Shown here: positions 1 to 12,232 of the stretch, piece by piece
Layout of the letters: each line of letters starts with the position of its first letter
Numbering within the stretch: the stretch's first letter is position 1
Assembly (NCBI GenBank): GCA_008000375.1
Contig: SMOI01000116.1
Span: 28,131-79,835, forward strand
Reading direction: 5' to 3'
DNA length: 51,705 bases
Origin: Poteriospumella lacustris
Taxonomy: Eukaryota > Sar > Chrysophyceae > Chromulinales > Dinobryaceae
Notes under the pieces: generated by a model
The model's database searches: none
Told to the model about the DNA's origin: nothing
What the model saw: the letters and a program-made list of their open reading frames with translations, nothing else
Made by a program: the position numbers and the translations under genes

Positions 1-2898
1 ATCCTCTATGAGCTGACAACTCTGAACCATGCGTTTGATGCAAATTCCCTCAATGGCTTGGCTACTAAGATCGTCAAGGGAAAGTACCCTCCAATTTCCA
101 ACAAGTACAGCAAGCACCTACGCGACTTGATCACTCAAATGCTTATGTTGAACCCACAACAGCGACCAGATATCGATCAAATCCTTCGCAAGCCGTTCAT
201 CAAGAAGCATATTGTGAATTTCTTTGTCGACATCTATTCTCGACCATCGACAAGTATTGGTGAAGGCACGATGATCTTGAAGGCAGCCGCAGGAGGTGGT
301 GGTGCATCCGTCATGAACGATCAGTCCATGATCAATTTTCGCCAGCAATTACAGCAGTTGGATATGATGGATATGGTGCAAGAAGCTCTGCGGCCGAAAG
401 AGAAGCCCCAAGATGACCAAGAGGCAATTCGCCAAGCGAAAGAACAAGCCAGCGCGTTGAAGCGCGAACAGGAGCACAAGAAGATGGTGGAGGCGGCACT
501 GGAAAAACTGCGTCAGGAGCGAGAACTACGAGCAAGACAGCGTGGTGTTCCCGTGCCTGCTGCAGGCAGTGGCGGGGCGCGTGTGCCTGGAGCAGCAGCG
601 GCAGCAGCGCCTTCGGCAGCTGGTGCTGTTGCTGGTGCTCGTCGAGCTGCCCCGCCTTCGATGAATCCCTCACCTTCCAACGTTCCTGCGGCGAATAACA
701 ACGCCAACCGCAATGATCCTTACGCAGGTCGACGCGAAGCTAAAGATGCATCTCCTGCTAGTAATGCCAACGTCCGCGATCGCGGGTTCAATTGGGACCA
801 GCGCCCAATCCGAGGAGCCGCCGCGGGTGGTGGAGCTGGAGTTGCTGCTGCCGGAGCTGCCGACTACCTTCCTCCTTCGAGATATGAGGAGGGCGTTGGT
901 GGTGGTGGAGGTGGTGGGCGTCGTCGTAGCTTCGAGGATGCCCAAAACAAGGCAGTGGGAGGTTCCGAGCGAGACCGGGTTGAGCGTGACCGCCGGGCTG
1001 CGGAGGAGCGCCGACGTTTGATTCAAGAGCAGGAAGCGGCTGCTGCTGCGGCTAAAGCACGTGTGGAGGAACAACGCCGTCGTGATCGTGAAGAAGCGAA
1101 GGCAGCAGAAGCAGCGAACATCGCGAGAGCCAAGGCGGCGGCTGCAGCGGCCGAAGCCGAAGCTGAGCGTGCTCGTGTTGAGGCCTTGGCTGCGAAGGAA
1201 AAGGCTGAGCAAGCCAGCCGTGCGCGCCGTGATGTTCAACGTGAGCGTGAACGGGAACGTCAACGTCTGGAAATTGAGCAACTCAAGCGAGACAAACTGG
1301 AATTAGACCGCAGAACTCAAGAGCGCGAAAAAATGCGAGAAGACCGTCGTACACAAGAACAATCACGTATGGATGCTGTTCGTCGGGAGCAGATGGATGC
1401 CATGCAGGAGAAGTTGGATTTCATGAACGATCAAATCCAGAAACTTGACATTAATCCTGTTGGGGGTCGACGCGGGGCTGCGGCTGGTGGTGGTTATGTT
1501 CCTTCAATGGCAGAAGAAAAGAGCAGTGGATCGGATATGCTATCAGCCCGCGAGCGAGCGTATTTCCGACGCGACGGTGCCAAGGGAACTGGTGCAAAAG
1601 GAACTGAGGAGGAAGAAGAAGACAATGCCATTGGGCGTCGCAGTAGAGCATTGGCTGCTGCTCAACAACAGGCAGGAATGAAAGAAAGTGGAAGCAATGC
1701 CAGCGTATCCAGCAACAACAGTAGTGGCAACAACAGCAACAGCAATTACATTGGGCGCAATCAACGCCCAGGCTATGGTGGAGCAGATCCTGCTCCTCAA
1801 GTTGTTCCAGGAGAGTTTTCTCCACCTCCGGTGAACCGCTACAGCTATGCCGCCAACGCCGCCGCCTCCGGTGCCGGCGCCAACAGTGACAGTGATGAAG
1901 ATGATATGTTTGTTGCGAAACAACCGTCATCATCAATCGGTCTTGCTGCTGCTGCATCGAATGCAGAGGAGGAAGAAGAAGATCTCGTCAGACGAGAGGA
2001 GGAATTGCGCGCGGAGTTGAATTTTGCGACCATGCGATGTGAGGAATTGAAGCGTACCTTGCAAGAAACCAAGTCTTTCCTTGGCCCGCGCCTGCCAACT
2101 CGAGGACGACCCCAAGCAGGCGTCAGTTCGGCGATTGGCGGCGCTCGTCCATCAGCTCCGCCGGCATCAGTTGCTGCCTTGGGTGGCGGGGGTATTGCTG
2201 TCGTTGAAGACGATGGTGACAACTTCGAAGAAGATGAGGACGATTTCTTGACGGAAGATGAATACGAGGTAAGACGCATGGTTTGTCGTCGTGATCATTT
2301 CATTTCAGTGATTGTTACCATCTCACTTTTGCACAGGAGGACTTTGAAGATGGAGGAATCAATGGGCGCAATGCTGCACCTGCTGCAGCGGGTCACGCGC
2401 GCGGAGGTGCAGGAAAGTCATCGTTCAGCATCAACACGGATTTTGACGACGATGATGACCGAAATGGCGCTGGCAACAACAACCCAGATCGCACATTACC
2501 TCGTTTGCGTCCTCCAGTGTCAGCGGTTCCGTCTTCGGCGTACGGTGCATTGCAAGATATGCCATCCCCGTCCGGCAAGCTTTCCGACCGCATTGAAAGA
2601 CTACGTCAACGATGCAAGGAGGCTCTCGGTGAACGTGTCTTCTGGGAAGCCTACAATTTCTTGAAGCAACATGAAATGGTAAGGATTTCTATTTTCTCTT
2701 TTGAACTTCTCGTTGTTAACATTTTGTTCGCTTTGTTTACAGGAATCTCAAGGGTATGACAACGGTCGCGACCTGAACGACGATGACTACGAGGCGCGGA
2801 AGATGGCACGCGTACGTGCGATCTTGGGTGAGCGTAAGGAACATTACGTTTCTTTGATCGATCAGTTGATCTTCATGGAAGACGCTGAGCATGATTAA
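1..2898 (+). CDS. NEK-family (NIMA-related) protein kinase, 5' end outside window
   Basis: The gene is already open at base 1 (frame 1), so the start and most of the kinase domain lie upstream. Exons are 1-2268, 2337-2678 and 2743-2898, with GT..AG introns of 68 and 64 bp; 921 residues are visible. Residues 1-55 match the end of a NEK catalytic domain: LYELTTLNHAF, then KIVKGKYPPIS, then a subdomain XI-like MLMLNPQQRPDIDQIL. A long tail follows, rich in Ala, Gly, Arg and Glu, with a charged coiled coil at about residues 327-485 and acidic stretches. The spliced C-terminus (RLRQRCKEALGERVFWEAY) looks like the conserved end segment of some NEK1/NEK5-type kinases; that resemblance is from memory. 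NEKs act in mitosis and cilia. The family call rests on the kinase tail only, so the catalytic residues cannot be checked here. Confidence 0.85.
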
Positions 2899-4028
2899 GC
2901 TACCTTCGGCGCAATTCATCGGTCGGTCGCTGACTTTGGTTTCCATATTCGAGAGGGAAAGCGCGTTTTCCTGCAAGTGCCATTTATATCGTAATATTAA
3001 TTTTGTATCCTGATTCCGATTTCTCATTTGTATGTACAAATAGAAATCTAATTATTGTTCGATCACACCCTCGTTTTTCATTTTGAAGTCGCTTGTGTCA
3101 TTTCGGGTCTTGTTGAAGCTTGTTGCAGCAGAAAATCATGACAACTTGGGTTGCATGACACCACTGGCAACGAAACACAAAAATGCGCCGACAAAAAAGC
3201 TAAACGAGGTTGTAGTTAATCAATAATTAAATATCCATTTGTACATATGAATGAGAAAGAATCACAACGAATAAGAGAAATGCAACAACTCAGGTGCAAT
3301 ACGACGAGATTAATGAATGCAATGTCTAAAAGGTAAGGTTAAACTACAACTCTCCGGTGGAGAAACGAACAAAGACGCTATTATTTGCTGTAAGTTAACT
3401 AGCAGACTTGGCGATGAAGGCATTGGAATTGATTCTGATATTGTGATACTTGATGGGAAATGAGCTTTGTTTTGAAAGCAACATTTGACTAAATTCAGAT
3501 CAAATTCTCATCATTTTGGTGAAATTGGTCAAATCATTCACGTCCTTTTGACAAAATTGGTCGAACACATTCGTTGGTTGTCCGAAGTAAATGAATAAGA
3601 TATGTGGTTTGTGGGTCCTGAAGAATATCGATGAAGAATGTTGACAGCAACGATGACAAGGTTGTTCTAACCTTCACAGTGAAAAATTGAAAATTAAGTA
3701 TTTCCTCAAACCTTTGACCCCTTCAAAGGAATTCCTTCCCTCCCGGCAGGCCGGAGTGACGGTTGACTGCCACAAACGGATCAAAAAACGCATCTGTGCG
3801 TGCGCATCTTCAACAGCCGCCGACAAACGCGGGTTTGTCACAGGAGCGTTGTGTTTGTCGTGTTCCATCCGTTTTCACAATCTAATTCAAACCGTCACCC
3901 CCTTTTTCTCTCCTACGGTTGGATCGATAGTTCCAAAGGATATATTTTGTCAATCTGCATCAATCATAGTTTGGTCATCATCAACATCATTTTCAGTCAT
4001 CATATGTGCAAGTGAAACAACAGGAAAC
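2899..4028. other. Intergenic region, no gene recognised
   Basis: This stretch lies between the kinase stop and the bromodomain gene start. It is AT-rich with no convincing coding signal. A degenerate short repeat of the form AAATTGGTC(A/G)AA..CATTC occurs twice near 3,520-3,575. The long open frame over 3,687-4,196 runs through the bromodomain gene's first exon in its own frame and reads on into intron 1, so it is not a separate gene. Confidence 0.6.
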
Positions 4029-6451
4029 ATGGAAATGGCGCCAAATGACACGACGGATCAATCGTCTTTTTCAAACACATCACAGTATCCTGATGAAAGG
4101 TGTGTTTCATGCATCTTTTTCTCTGCAATAGCTTCACTATCTATTGCAGAGTACTTGATAACCATTTTTCTTATCGACACCACATGCTGGTTTTGACTAT
4201 AGCGTCCAAGTTGACGACGACAAAATGGCAGTCGACGATGCAGGCAATAATCCATCTGATGACGTAAGTTTATTCGTGCTAAACTGCCACCCTCGACCAT
4301 TGATCAATTTCATAACATGATTTTTGTTTCAATTTGTGATGCGAACAGATCGTTGATGTACCTCGAGGGGCGCCCAGTCTTTCGATTCCCGAACCATCAG
4401 TCCCACCTGCCTTGTCACAGCCCATTCTTGTGCCAAGCATGAAAGGAATTATGTCCTACGCTGGTGGTTCGATCACATGCAAGGGAAAATGGGCGATGTC
4501 AGATCCAAGTCACGATGTTCCCGGGCAAACTAGCGATTTTGAGTTCAGGCTGGTGAAGAAGGACGATTCGTGCACGACCATATTTCCAGTCGATGGAATT
4601 TACCAAGGTTGGTTTATGCTGAAGCAAGCTCCACCAGCGAAAGGTTCTGTTCGAATCGACGATAAGGAAATGGAAATTCATTTCTCTCCAGCCGAAGAAG
4701 ACAGTTTCAAGATCACTGGGCGTGGTAGCAACAAATTTGGTCTGTTCAAGTTGAATGGAACCCTCTCGGGCTTGGGAGCTGTACATATCTATCGGGAGTA
4801 CTATCAATTGACACCACAATCTGTTCCCACCCCGACGTCGAAGAAGGCCCCGCCTGCTGTACGACCAGAAGGATTCCAACGTCGTCCTTCCGTGGGTGTG
4901 GATCCCAATGATGCTGCGACACCCCGTGAAGGCGCGGGTCGTGTACGAAAGCAATCTAGTGCGATGCGCGAATATCAAGAATTTTCTCAAAAACCTTCAG
5001 TGACGCCAAGATCATCATCATCTTCTGCGTTGAATGCGTTCGATAATCCATCTGTTTCGAGCTCGGTCCCCGTCGCTCCGGTGAGTAGCTCAAGCGGAAA
5101 ACAAGTTGCCACCACGGGTGAACGCAGTCATCGCCTCCCCGCTGCTATTCGCAAGTGCTCGGACCTTCTGAGGGAAATGTCAAAACTTCCTCAGGCGAGG
5201 TGGTTTTTGGAGCCTGTAGACCCCATCAAACTTGGAATTCCTGATTACCCGAAGATTATCAAAAGTCCTATGGACTTCTCCACTATCCGTTCCAAAGTCG
5301 ACGCCAATGAATACGATACAATCGAGGCGTTTGCTGAAGATATGCGATTGGTATTTAGAAATGCAATCACTTTCAACTCTGCCAAGGATAATATTGTCAA
5401 CATCAATGCACGTGAAGTGTCATCAAAGTTCGAGGATCGTTATCGGATGATTATCGCGCAATTGGAAGGAAACTCATTCGCCTCTCTCCCACCAGAGCCG
5501 AAGATGTCGAGATCTACGTCTGCGGCATCCTTCTCCTCTGCTCGTGGAGGAGTATCTGCGCCAGCAGCCACGAAACTCAAAAGAATGTCTTCAGGATCTG
5601 TTGTAGCAGCTGCTCGAACAAGCTTACCCCCTGGGCCACGACAGATCGCAGCATTCGTCCCTCCTGCGGCTGTCGACTCCAATGCTTCAAAAATAATTGA
5701 ACTTGAAAGACAGTTGGCAGAAGCGAGAGAGGAAATATCTCAACTCAAAGCATTATTGCACGAGAGAGAAATCGCCGAGTCCCTCAAGGAATCTCGTGAG
5801 GCTGCTCAAACTCCTCTCTCATATGAGGAGAAGCGGCAACTTGTGGGTATGGTCGCCAAGCTTCCAGCGGAAAAGATGGACGAGCTTGTTGCCATTATTC
5901 GGGAAGGCATGCCAGATGACAAGAAGAATGATGAAATCTCGGAAGTGCCTTTGGAGATTTTGGATACGTTAACTTTGAGACGCCTTCAGAAGTTTCTCAA
6001 GGAAAACATTCCAGCCGCAAAGAAGCGCCCGTCGACGGCGCCACGTGCTAAATCAGAGCCATCGACGAAGAAGGCGAGAAAATCTGCTGCCGGATCCGAT
6101 GGTGCTTTCAACAATAATGCAGCGGCTACAGAAAGTGACATTGGGCTGTTTGACGAGCAGGAACTTCTGATGGAGAAGGATCATTTTGTTGTCAACGATG
6201 AATCATCTCATGAGGCACCTGCTCCGGAGACGGTTTCGTCTGCGAATCCCGTTGCAGAAAATCATTATGACAACAGTGGGCAGGCAGCGATGATGATGGG
6301 GGTTACTTATCAGGAGTCTGTCTCTGTTGCAGATGCTGTTGTCGGCTTCAGTGAGTCCGTGGCAGTTGAGGTGAGCGCTGGAGGTGCCGAAAGCAATGCT
6401 GGCTTCATGCTGCATGATGACGATGAAGACAACTGGGAGGCCTTGGGCTGA
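4029..6451 (+). CDS. Bromodomain + ET (NET) domain protein, BET-like
   Basis: Exons are 4029-4099, 4203-4263 and 4349-6451, giving 744 residues; the ATG sits in AAAC-ATG-G context. Three regions stand out. First, an N-terminal beta-rich domain at about residues 70-195 (SITCKGKW, GIYQGWFMLK, GRGSNKFGLFKLNGTL, HIYREYYQLTP), a type I associate with stramenopile chromatin proteins. Second, one bromodomain at about 304-415, with DYPKIIKSPMDF and the acetyl-lysine-binding Asn in AITFNSAKDN. Third, after a short coiled coil, an ET domain at about 532-597 (LSYEEKRQLVGMVAKLP, LRRLQKFLK). The tail is acidic and contains a Lys/Arg cluster (KKARKSA) likely to be a nuclear signal. BET proteins bind acetylated histones and recruit transcription factors. 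Animal BETs have two bromodomains and plant GTE proteins one, so this resembles the plant arrangement with an extra N-terminal domain. Confidence 0.9.
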
Positions 6452-6956
6452 GTCAAATTGCTTTTTTTCGACCGATTCACTGATTGGCTGTTGAATCTAA
6501 ATGACGGCGCACAATGGAGTGGTGCTTCCAACGATACTGTGCATGATGATAAGTGCACACAGAAAGCACTGGCTGGAGTGGCTCTGTGTGACAGTTCTTT
6601 GTGACACACTTTTTCGCAAAATGTTCGCTTCATTCTGCGCGTGTCAAATTCTAATTGTGTTGTTGACTGTCAACGGCGCGTCCTTTCCATGCGTCCAGCC
6701 GATGAAGCTGGGCATATCTATGCAACTTTTCCCTCGATCCTGTCGGTTGCTTATTGTGGGAGACGGGAAAGGAAATTAAAGACGATTCACCCGTTTGTTG
6801 GTGAAGGAGTTTCAGAGACGCTGAGGCTTCTTAAAAAATAAATAGCGTACTTGTTAGGTTCTTTAGTTTTCCTTTTTTTTCTTTTTTTTTCGTTCGGTAA
6901 TCGTAACATTCTGTCCACGATATCGTTTGCAAAGTTTCCTGTCTTTTGAGTTTCTG
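6452..6956. other. Convergent 3' intergenic region
   Basis: This is the shared 3' flank of two convergent genes. It contains AAAATAAATAG near 6,836 and a long T-rich run (about 6,866-6,892), plausible as 3' UTR and polyadenylation sequence for one or both genes. No coding signal is recognised. Confidence 0.5.
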
Positions 6957-8069
6957 TTACATCCCTAGAACGGTTTGCCGCCATGTCATGGACATATGAG
7001 AAGTCAACGAAGAGCGATCTTCCTCCACTTCTCGAACTCTAATCTCAAAGGGGAGAAGTCCGGTCAACACGTCATGATCCTTGTAAAAGTCGAATAGTCC
7101 AGTAGACCCGTTGAAAGAACCGAGTCCTTCCATCAGAGGATTGACTTCCACCAGCAGCACTTCCCCGGGACCTACCCACGCCAAGTCGAGCATCGCATTT
7201 GGAACAGGTAAGGACGAACGAATCTTCTCAAAAAATTGCCTGCAATCGGAGGCAACTTGATCCTTTAGATCCTTTAGATGTGGCCAATACAAAGAGTGCC
7301 AGTATTGACCGATGCAGTTCAATTGACCATTCCACACAAAACCACGGAATTCACTCACTGGCACAACTCTCGAATCCCATTGTCGAAGCACCAAAGATAT
7401 GGGATACACTTTAGCTTCAGCGTCTCCAAACGCTTCGCTTTCATAAGCGTACATGAGGTCTTCAGCCACTCGCCAACTGTTCAAGAGATATGTTACAGCT
7501 TCCCGACCATTATGTGCAATGGAGGCTTTCACCATTTCCTCGGAAAATGCTACAAGGCGGGCATTGACACAAGAGGTTCCTGCAACTTCATTGTTTTGTA
7601 TGACATGCTCCATATTTTCATCCAATCGTCGATGAAAGGCTTCCGTCGCATTGCGAAATATGGTTTTGGAATCTTTTGGAGATCGCGTAGACAGTTTCAC
7701 GAAGATTCCTTCATTGCCGAAGATTTCAGCCACAGCGCGATCAATGCGATTCACTAAAGGTTCCAATTTTATTGGAATTTGAACTTCCTCTTTGTCTGCT
7801 GTATCAGAAAATTCCCTCCAATGCTGGATTATAATCTGTGCTTCCAGTGGGGTTAAGGACACAAAAGCGCTTCGAAATGTATGCTGAGGAATGAGGTTAT
7901 ACCATTCATCAACACCAGCCTGAAAGAAATAGTCTCTTCTCTTCGCATCCTCCTCAGCTGACGTTTCAGTGGAGACCAACTGCTTCACTGTCAAGCGATG
8001 CTCGAGAGTATTTGTTGGCTTCAATACTATGTTCCTCTGTTTCAATTCCTCGGCAAGAACTTTGTTCAT
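6957..8069 (-). CDS. D123/CDC123-like ATP-grasp family protein (5' end uncertain)
   Basis: The ORF from the ATG at 8069 encodes 370 residues. D123-family landmarks appear in order: EWYNLIPQHTFRSAFVSL near the N-terminus, then VKLSTRSPKDS, then EFRGFVWNGQLNCIGQYW, and finally VGPGEVLLVEVNPL near the C-terminus. These match the ATP-grasp fold of D123 proteins; CDC123 assists assembly of translation initiation factor eIF2. The sequence is divergent from canonical CDC123, so it may be a protist paralogue, and the eIF2 role is only inferred. The start is doubtful. Upstream on the minus strand, codons 8415 to about 8250 and about 8250 to 8085 are open and protein-like in two frames, and could be 5' exons starting at an ATG at 8415. 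The same frame as the main ORF is closed by a TGA just before the 8069 ATG, so any longer model needs introns I could not place confidently. Confidence 0.8.
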   Translation of the reverse strand: MNKVLAEELKQRNIVLKPTNTLEHRLTVKQLVSTETSAEEDAKRRDYFFQAGVDEWYNLIPQHTFRSAFVSLTPLEAQIIIQHWREFSDTADKEEVQIPIKLEPLVNRIDRAVAEIFGNEGIFVKLSTRSPKDSKTIFRNATEAFHRRLDENMEHVIQNNEVAGTSCVNARLVAFSEEMVKASIAHNGREAVTYLLNSWRVAEDLMYAYESEAFGDAEAKVYPISLVLRQWDSRVVPVSEFRGFVWNGQLNCIGQYWHSLYWPHLKDLKDQVASDCRQFFEKIRSSLPVPNAMLDLAWVGPGEVLLVEVNPLMEGLGSFNGSTGLFDFYKDHDVLTGLLPFEIRVREVEEDRSSLTSHMSMTWRQTVLGM

Positions 8070-8412
8070 CGTGATTTCTTTTACTTTTGCTCAGGTCGAT
8101 GTCAAATTGAAATATTTTCTGACCAGATGTTGCACAAGATTTGGATGTTGTTGCTTGAGCTTGTGTTCAGTATTGATTCGGGATTGAAGTGGCTCGACAT
8201 GGATTCCCAGTCTCTTCTCAGCAGCTCCCTCGTCAACGTCATCGTCGTCATGAATGAATCATGCCAACCTGAGACGCATTATCTGGGACATTTTGGACCA
8301 GTCTGTGGTCACTGCCGCCAGCCGCTGCTGTTATTGGTTTGCCAATGCTATTTTGAAAGACTTTCTCAAAATACAACAATAAATGGGAAGATTCAGGGCG
8401 ATTCCAATCGAC

Positions 8413-8416
8413 CATG
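8413..8416. promoter_or_regulatory. CATG where two divergent start codons would overlap
   Basis: The plus-strand ATG of Prp16 is 8414-8416. A minus-strand ATG occupies 8415-8413 and opens about 55 codons (beginning [20 protein letters not shown]) toward the D123-like gene. If both are used, the two start codons share two base pairs and each 5' UTR lies inside the other gene. Confidence 0.3.
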
Positions 8417-11400
8417 TCTTCCTCTTACTCTTCTGGTCAAAAGCGACCACGTGAGAACAGTAGGGAACGATCGTCTCGACGAGATCGATCCCGGGACCGG
8501 ACGTCCAACAACGCTGCACGTGACAGGCGAGATTCTTCACGGGAACGAAGAGACTCACGCGAACGACCTCGTCGTCATAGCAGGGATCGAGATGATGAAA
8601 GAAGTCGCTATTCCGATCGCGAAAAGCCGCGAAACAGGAGCAGCAGCAGAGATCGGTCATCAAGCGGGAAAGGAGAGTCTTCGTCGGATCGCACGGGGCG
8701 CTCATCCACAGCTGATGCTGCCGACTCAAAGAAAGCATTTCAAACATCATCAACGACATTTGTGAAGCCTGTTCGCAGTGGCATTGGGTTGGATGCGGAT
8801 GAGTGGGAAGCTCCAGAACGATTGCAATCAACATCGATGCGCCGTCAGGCGTTGCAGCAGGCTTCCGCGGGAGCGTCGTCCTCATCGTCATTGGGTCAAA
8901 CAACTCTTGCAACGACAAGTACAGCATCAGCCTCCAACAAATACGGTGGATCGCGAAACCGAGGAGATGTTGCCGACGACGACGAGTGGGAGAAGCCAAC
9001 TCCGTTTCGCTCTGCAATGAACGATACATCATCAGTCCAACTATCCACTCTCAGTACCTCCACCGTCAATGCGTCAACACGATCAAGGACAGTCTTAAAT
9101 ACCAAGCTTTTCGAGCGGTTGGGGTACCATGTGGATCACGTGGAAGAAGAAGAGGTGGTTGATCAGCGGAACGCCGAGAAATACGACCCGAACGAGTCAG
9201 ATGACGACTTCGATCGAGATTTCTACCTGTCAGAAGAAGGACAGACAATGGATGCTGAGCATAACCATTCCTTACAAGGCTCTTCCAGTAAATATGCGGC
9301 AATGACGGCATCGCACAGTACCAATGCCGTGGGAGGGGCGAAGAAAATGGCGGGGATGTCCGCGCGGGCCAGTCAATTGCACGCCGATCAACAAGCATGG
9401 GAAGAAAACCGTATGTTGTTATCCGGTGTGGCCTCTTTACGAGACGTACCGATGACCTTTGACAACGAAGAGGACAATCGTGTTACGCTCATTGTCCACA
9501 ACGTGAAACCACCTTTCTTACATGCGACCGCACAAGCCAATGGCAATCAGTTGTCGATGCAACAATCGGTGGTGTCGGTGGTGAAGGATCCAACCTCGGA
9601 CATGGCACAAAATGCACGAAAAGGATCAATGTTGTTGAAAGATGTCCGTGAGCGCAAAGAAATGATGAAAATGCGGCAACGGTTCTGGGAATTGGGTGGT
9701 TCGAAGATGGGGAACATCATTGGCGTTGCGGCACCACCGCCCGGAGAAGATGAAGCAGACAATCCGATGGCGGGCATGATGGGTGTCGGTCAACGTCCTG
9801 AAATGCCCACCGAGGAGGACGAGAAGGATGGGGAAGCCAATCCTTCGTCCAAGCCACAGGCCTCCGCGTTGGACCAACACGGCAGTAGCTTGCACCCGCA
9901 GGAGGATGGCGATGTCGATTATCGGAAAGAAAGTGCCTTTGCCCAACATATGAAACAATCCACGGCCCAATCCACCTTTGCGAAGACGAAAACCATCGCC
10001 GAACAACGTGCGTTCTTGCCGGTGTATGCGGTACGGCAACAGCTGTTGCAAATCATTCGCGAGAATCAAATCACGGTCATTGTGGGTGAAACGGGGTCGG
10101 GCAAAACGACACAATTGACGCAGTATTTGCACGAAGATGGATGGACGGATTATGGCATGATCGGATGCACCCAACCTCGTCGTGTCGCCGCCATGTCGGT
10201 CGCCAAACGTGTCGCCGAGGAAATGGATGTGGCCTTGGGGGACGAAGTCGGCTATGCCATTCGTTTCGAAGACATGACCTCGAAGAAAACCGTGATCAAA
10301 TACATGACGGATGGCGTGCTGTTGCGTGAATCCTTGCGGGAGCCCGATTTGGATTCGTATGCGGCCATTGTCATGGACGAAGCCCATGAGCGTTCGTTGC
10401 ATACGGATGTCTTGTTTGGATTGCTCCGCAAAATTGTCCAGCGACGTTCGGATTTGAAATTGATTGTGACATCGGCGACGTTGAATGCCGATCGCTTTGC
10501 CAGTTTCTTTGGCGGTGTACCCATTTTCCGTATTCCAGGTCGCACGTTTCACGTGGAGAAATATTTCGCGAAAGTGTCCAACGAAGATTACGTCGACGCG
10601 GCGGTGAAACAAGTCATGACGATTCATTTGTCGTTTCCTCCGGGGGACGTCTTGGTGTTCATGACGGGACAAGAAGACATTGAAGCGACGTGTCAAGTGA
10701 TTGCCGAACGTTGTGCCGCCCTGGGGGAGGACGTGCCACCGTTGTTGTTGTTGCCGATGTATTCCCAATTGCCCGCGGATTTACAAGCGAAGATCTTTGA
10801 AAGTGCCGAGACCGATGGACAGGGTACCTACGTCCGCAAATGCATCGTCTCCACGAACATCGCGGAGACCTCGTTGACAGTGGATGGGATCAAATACGTG
10901 GTGGATTCGGGCTTCGCCAAAATGAAAGTGTACAACCCGAAGATTGGCATGGATGCCTTGCAGTTGGTACCCGAGTCCCAAGCGAATGCCAATCAACGTG
11001 CCGGTCGTGCGGGTCGTACCGGACCGGGCTATTGTTATCGCTTGTTTACCGAGCGACAATACGCCTTGGAAATGTTGGCCAACCAAATCCCGGAAATCCA
11101 ACGGACCAATCTGGCGAATGTAGTGTTGTTGTTGAAAAGCTTGGGGATTGAAGACTTGTTGTCCTTTGACTTCATGGATCCGCCGCCCGCCGACAACATT
11201 GTCAATTCCATGTATCAGCTGTGGGTCTTGGGTGCCTTGAACAACCAGGGCACCTTGACCGATTTGGGACGCAAAATGGTGGAATTCCCTCTGGATCCGC
11301 CCTTGGCCAAGATGTTGATTTACGCCGAAACCTTGGGCTGTACGGCCGACATTGTCATCATTGTGTCCATGTTGTCGATTCCGGGTATCTTCTTTCGGCC

Positions 11401-12232
11401 CAAAGACCGAGAAGAAGAAAGTGACGCCGCCCGTGAGAAGTTCTTCGTCCCGGAAAGTGATCATTTGACGTACCTCAATGTCTATTTGCAATGGCAACAG
11501 CACAACTACTCCACATCGTGGTGTAACAATCATTTCATTCACCCGAAGGCGATGAAGAAAGCACGGGAAGTGCATGCGCAGCTGTTGGATATCATGAAGA
11601 CGCAGAAAATGCCGCTGCGCTCCAGTGATGGCGCCTGGGACATTGTACGGAAAGCGATTTGTTCATCGTATTTCTACAATTCCGCACGGGTAAAAGGCAT
11701 TGGTGAGTATGTGAATATGTTGACGGGTCTGCCATCCTCGTTGCATCCTTCGTCGGCGTTGTTTGGGCTGGGTTATACCCCCGATTATGTCTGTTACCAT
11801 GAGTTGATCCTGACGACGAAGGAATACATGTCTTGTGTGACGGCGGTGGATGGGCAGTGGTTGGCGGAATTGGGTCCGATGTTCTTCACGGTCAAAGAGT
11901 CGTATCAGAGCATTTTGGAAGGCAAGAAGAAGGAGAAGGCGCTGTTGGCGTCAATGAGTGCACCGGCAGCCCGCAACAGGGATGACCGTGTCGTCCACGA
12001 CGTCAACGACAACGGTAGTGACGACGACGAAGAGTCGCATATCCGCAGTGCGCATCTGGCGAAACAGGTACAAGCGACACCCACCTGGATGAAGAAGTCG
12101 GCGGTACATTCGGCGTCGGCTTCGATCAGTGGGTTGTTGTCCAGTTTGCAGCAACGACCGGGCAGTCAGCAACACATCGCGACTCCGGGTACGTCGGCAC
12201 GCAATACGCCGCTGTGGAAGAAATTCAAGTAA
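8414..12232 (+). CDS. DHX38: DEAH-box pre-mRNA splicing helicase Prp16 (DHX38)
   Basis: This is a single-exon gene of 1,272 residues. The N-terminal ~100 residues are Arg/Ser/Asp-rich (RS-like), and mid-region motifs typical of Prp16 follow, such as [11 protein letters not shown] and [15 protein letters not shown]. The helicase core has motif [14 protein letters not shown] (about residue 558), motif II DEAH (about 655), SAT (about 686) and motif [12 protein letters not shown] (about 864). HA2 and OB-fold regions follow, including [21 protein letters not shown]. Prp16 drives remodelling of the spliceosome before the second transesterification step and proofreads 5' splice-site choice. Co-linearity along the whole length with Prp16, not only in the helicase core, separates it from Prp2, Prp22 and Prp43. 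Codon use shifts visibly near 9,400 toward TTG Leu and CGT Arg. The start was chosen as the first ATG, preceding the RS region. Confidence 0.97.
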   Translation: MSSSYSSGQKRPRENSRERSSRRDRSRDRTSNNAARDRRDSSRERRDSRERPRRHSRDRDDERSRYSDREKPRNRSSSRDRSSSGKGESSSDRTGRSSTADAADSKKAFQTSSTTFVKPVRSGIGLDADEWEAPERLQSTSMRRQALQQASAGASSSSSLGQTTLATTSTASASNKYGGSRNRGDVADDDEWEKPTPFRSAMNDTSSVQLSTLSTSTVNASTRSRTVLNTKLFERLGYHVDHVEEEEVVDQRNAEKYDPNESDDDFDRDFYLSEEGQTMDAEHNHSLQGSSSKYAAMTASHSTNAVGGAKKMAGMSARASQLHADQQAWEENRMLLSGVASLRDVPMTFDNEEDNRVTLIVHNVKPPFLHATAQANGNQLSMQQSVVSVVKDPTSDMAQNARKGSMLLKDVRERKEMMKMRQRFWELGGSKMGNIIGVAAPPPGEDEADNPMAGMMGVGQRPEMPTEEDEKDGEANPSSKPQASALDQHGSSLHPQEDGDVDYRKESAFAQHMKQSTAQSTFAKTKTIAEQRAFLPVYAVRQQLLQIIRENQITVIVGETGSGKTTQLTQYLHEDGWTDYGMIGCTQPRRVAAMSVAKRVAEEMDVALGDEVGYAIRFEDMTSKKTVIKYMTDGVLLRESLREPDLDSYAAIVMDEAHERSLHTDVLFGLLRKIVQRRSDLKLIVTSATLNADRFASFFGGVPIFRIPGRTFHVEKYFAKVSNEDYVDAAVKQVMTIHLSFPPGDVLVFMTGQEDIEATCQVIAERCAALGEDVPPLLLLPMYSQLPADLQAKIFESAETDGQGTYVRKCIVSTNIAETSLTVDGIKYVVDSGFAKMKVYNPKIGMDALQLVPESQANANQRAGRAGRTGPGYCYRLFTERQYALEMLANQIPEIQRTNLANVVLLLKSLGIEDLLSFDFMDPPPADNIVNSMYQLWVLGALNNQGTLTDLGRKMVEFPLDPPLAKMLIYAETLGCTADIVIIVSMLSIPGIFFRPKDREEESDAAREKFFVPESDHLTYLNVYLQWQQHNYSTSWCNNHFIHPKAMKKAREVHAQLLDIMKTQKMPLRSSDGAWDIVRKAICSSYFYNSARVKGIGEYVNMLTGLPSSLHPSSALFGLGYTPDYVCYHELILTTKEYMSCVTAVDGQWLAELGPMFFTVKESYQSILEGKKKEKALLASMSAPAARNRDDRVVHDVNDNGSDDDEESHIRSAHLAKQVQATPTWMKKSAVHSASASISGLLSSLQQRPGSQQHIATPGTSARNTPLWKKFK

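Noticed and set aside
3687-4196. 169-codon plus-strand frame before the bromodomain gene
   Set aside because: It reads through upstream sequence, the first exon of the bromodomain gene and its first intron; the spliced model explains the conserved part.
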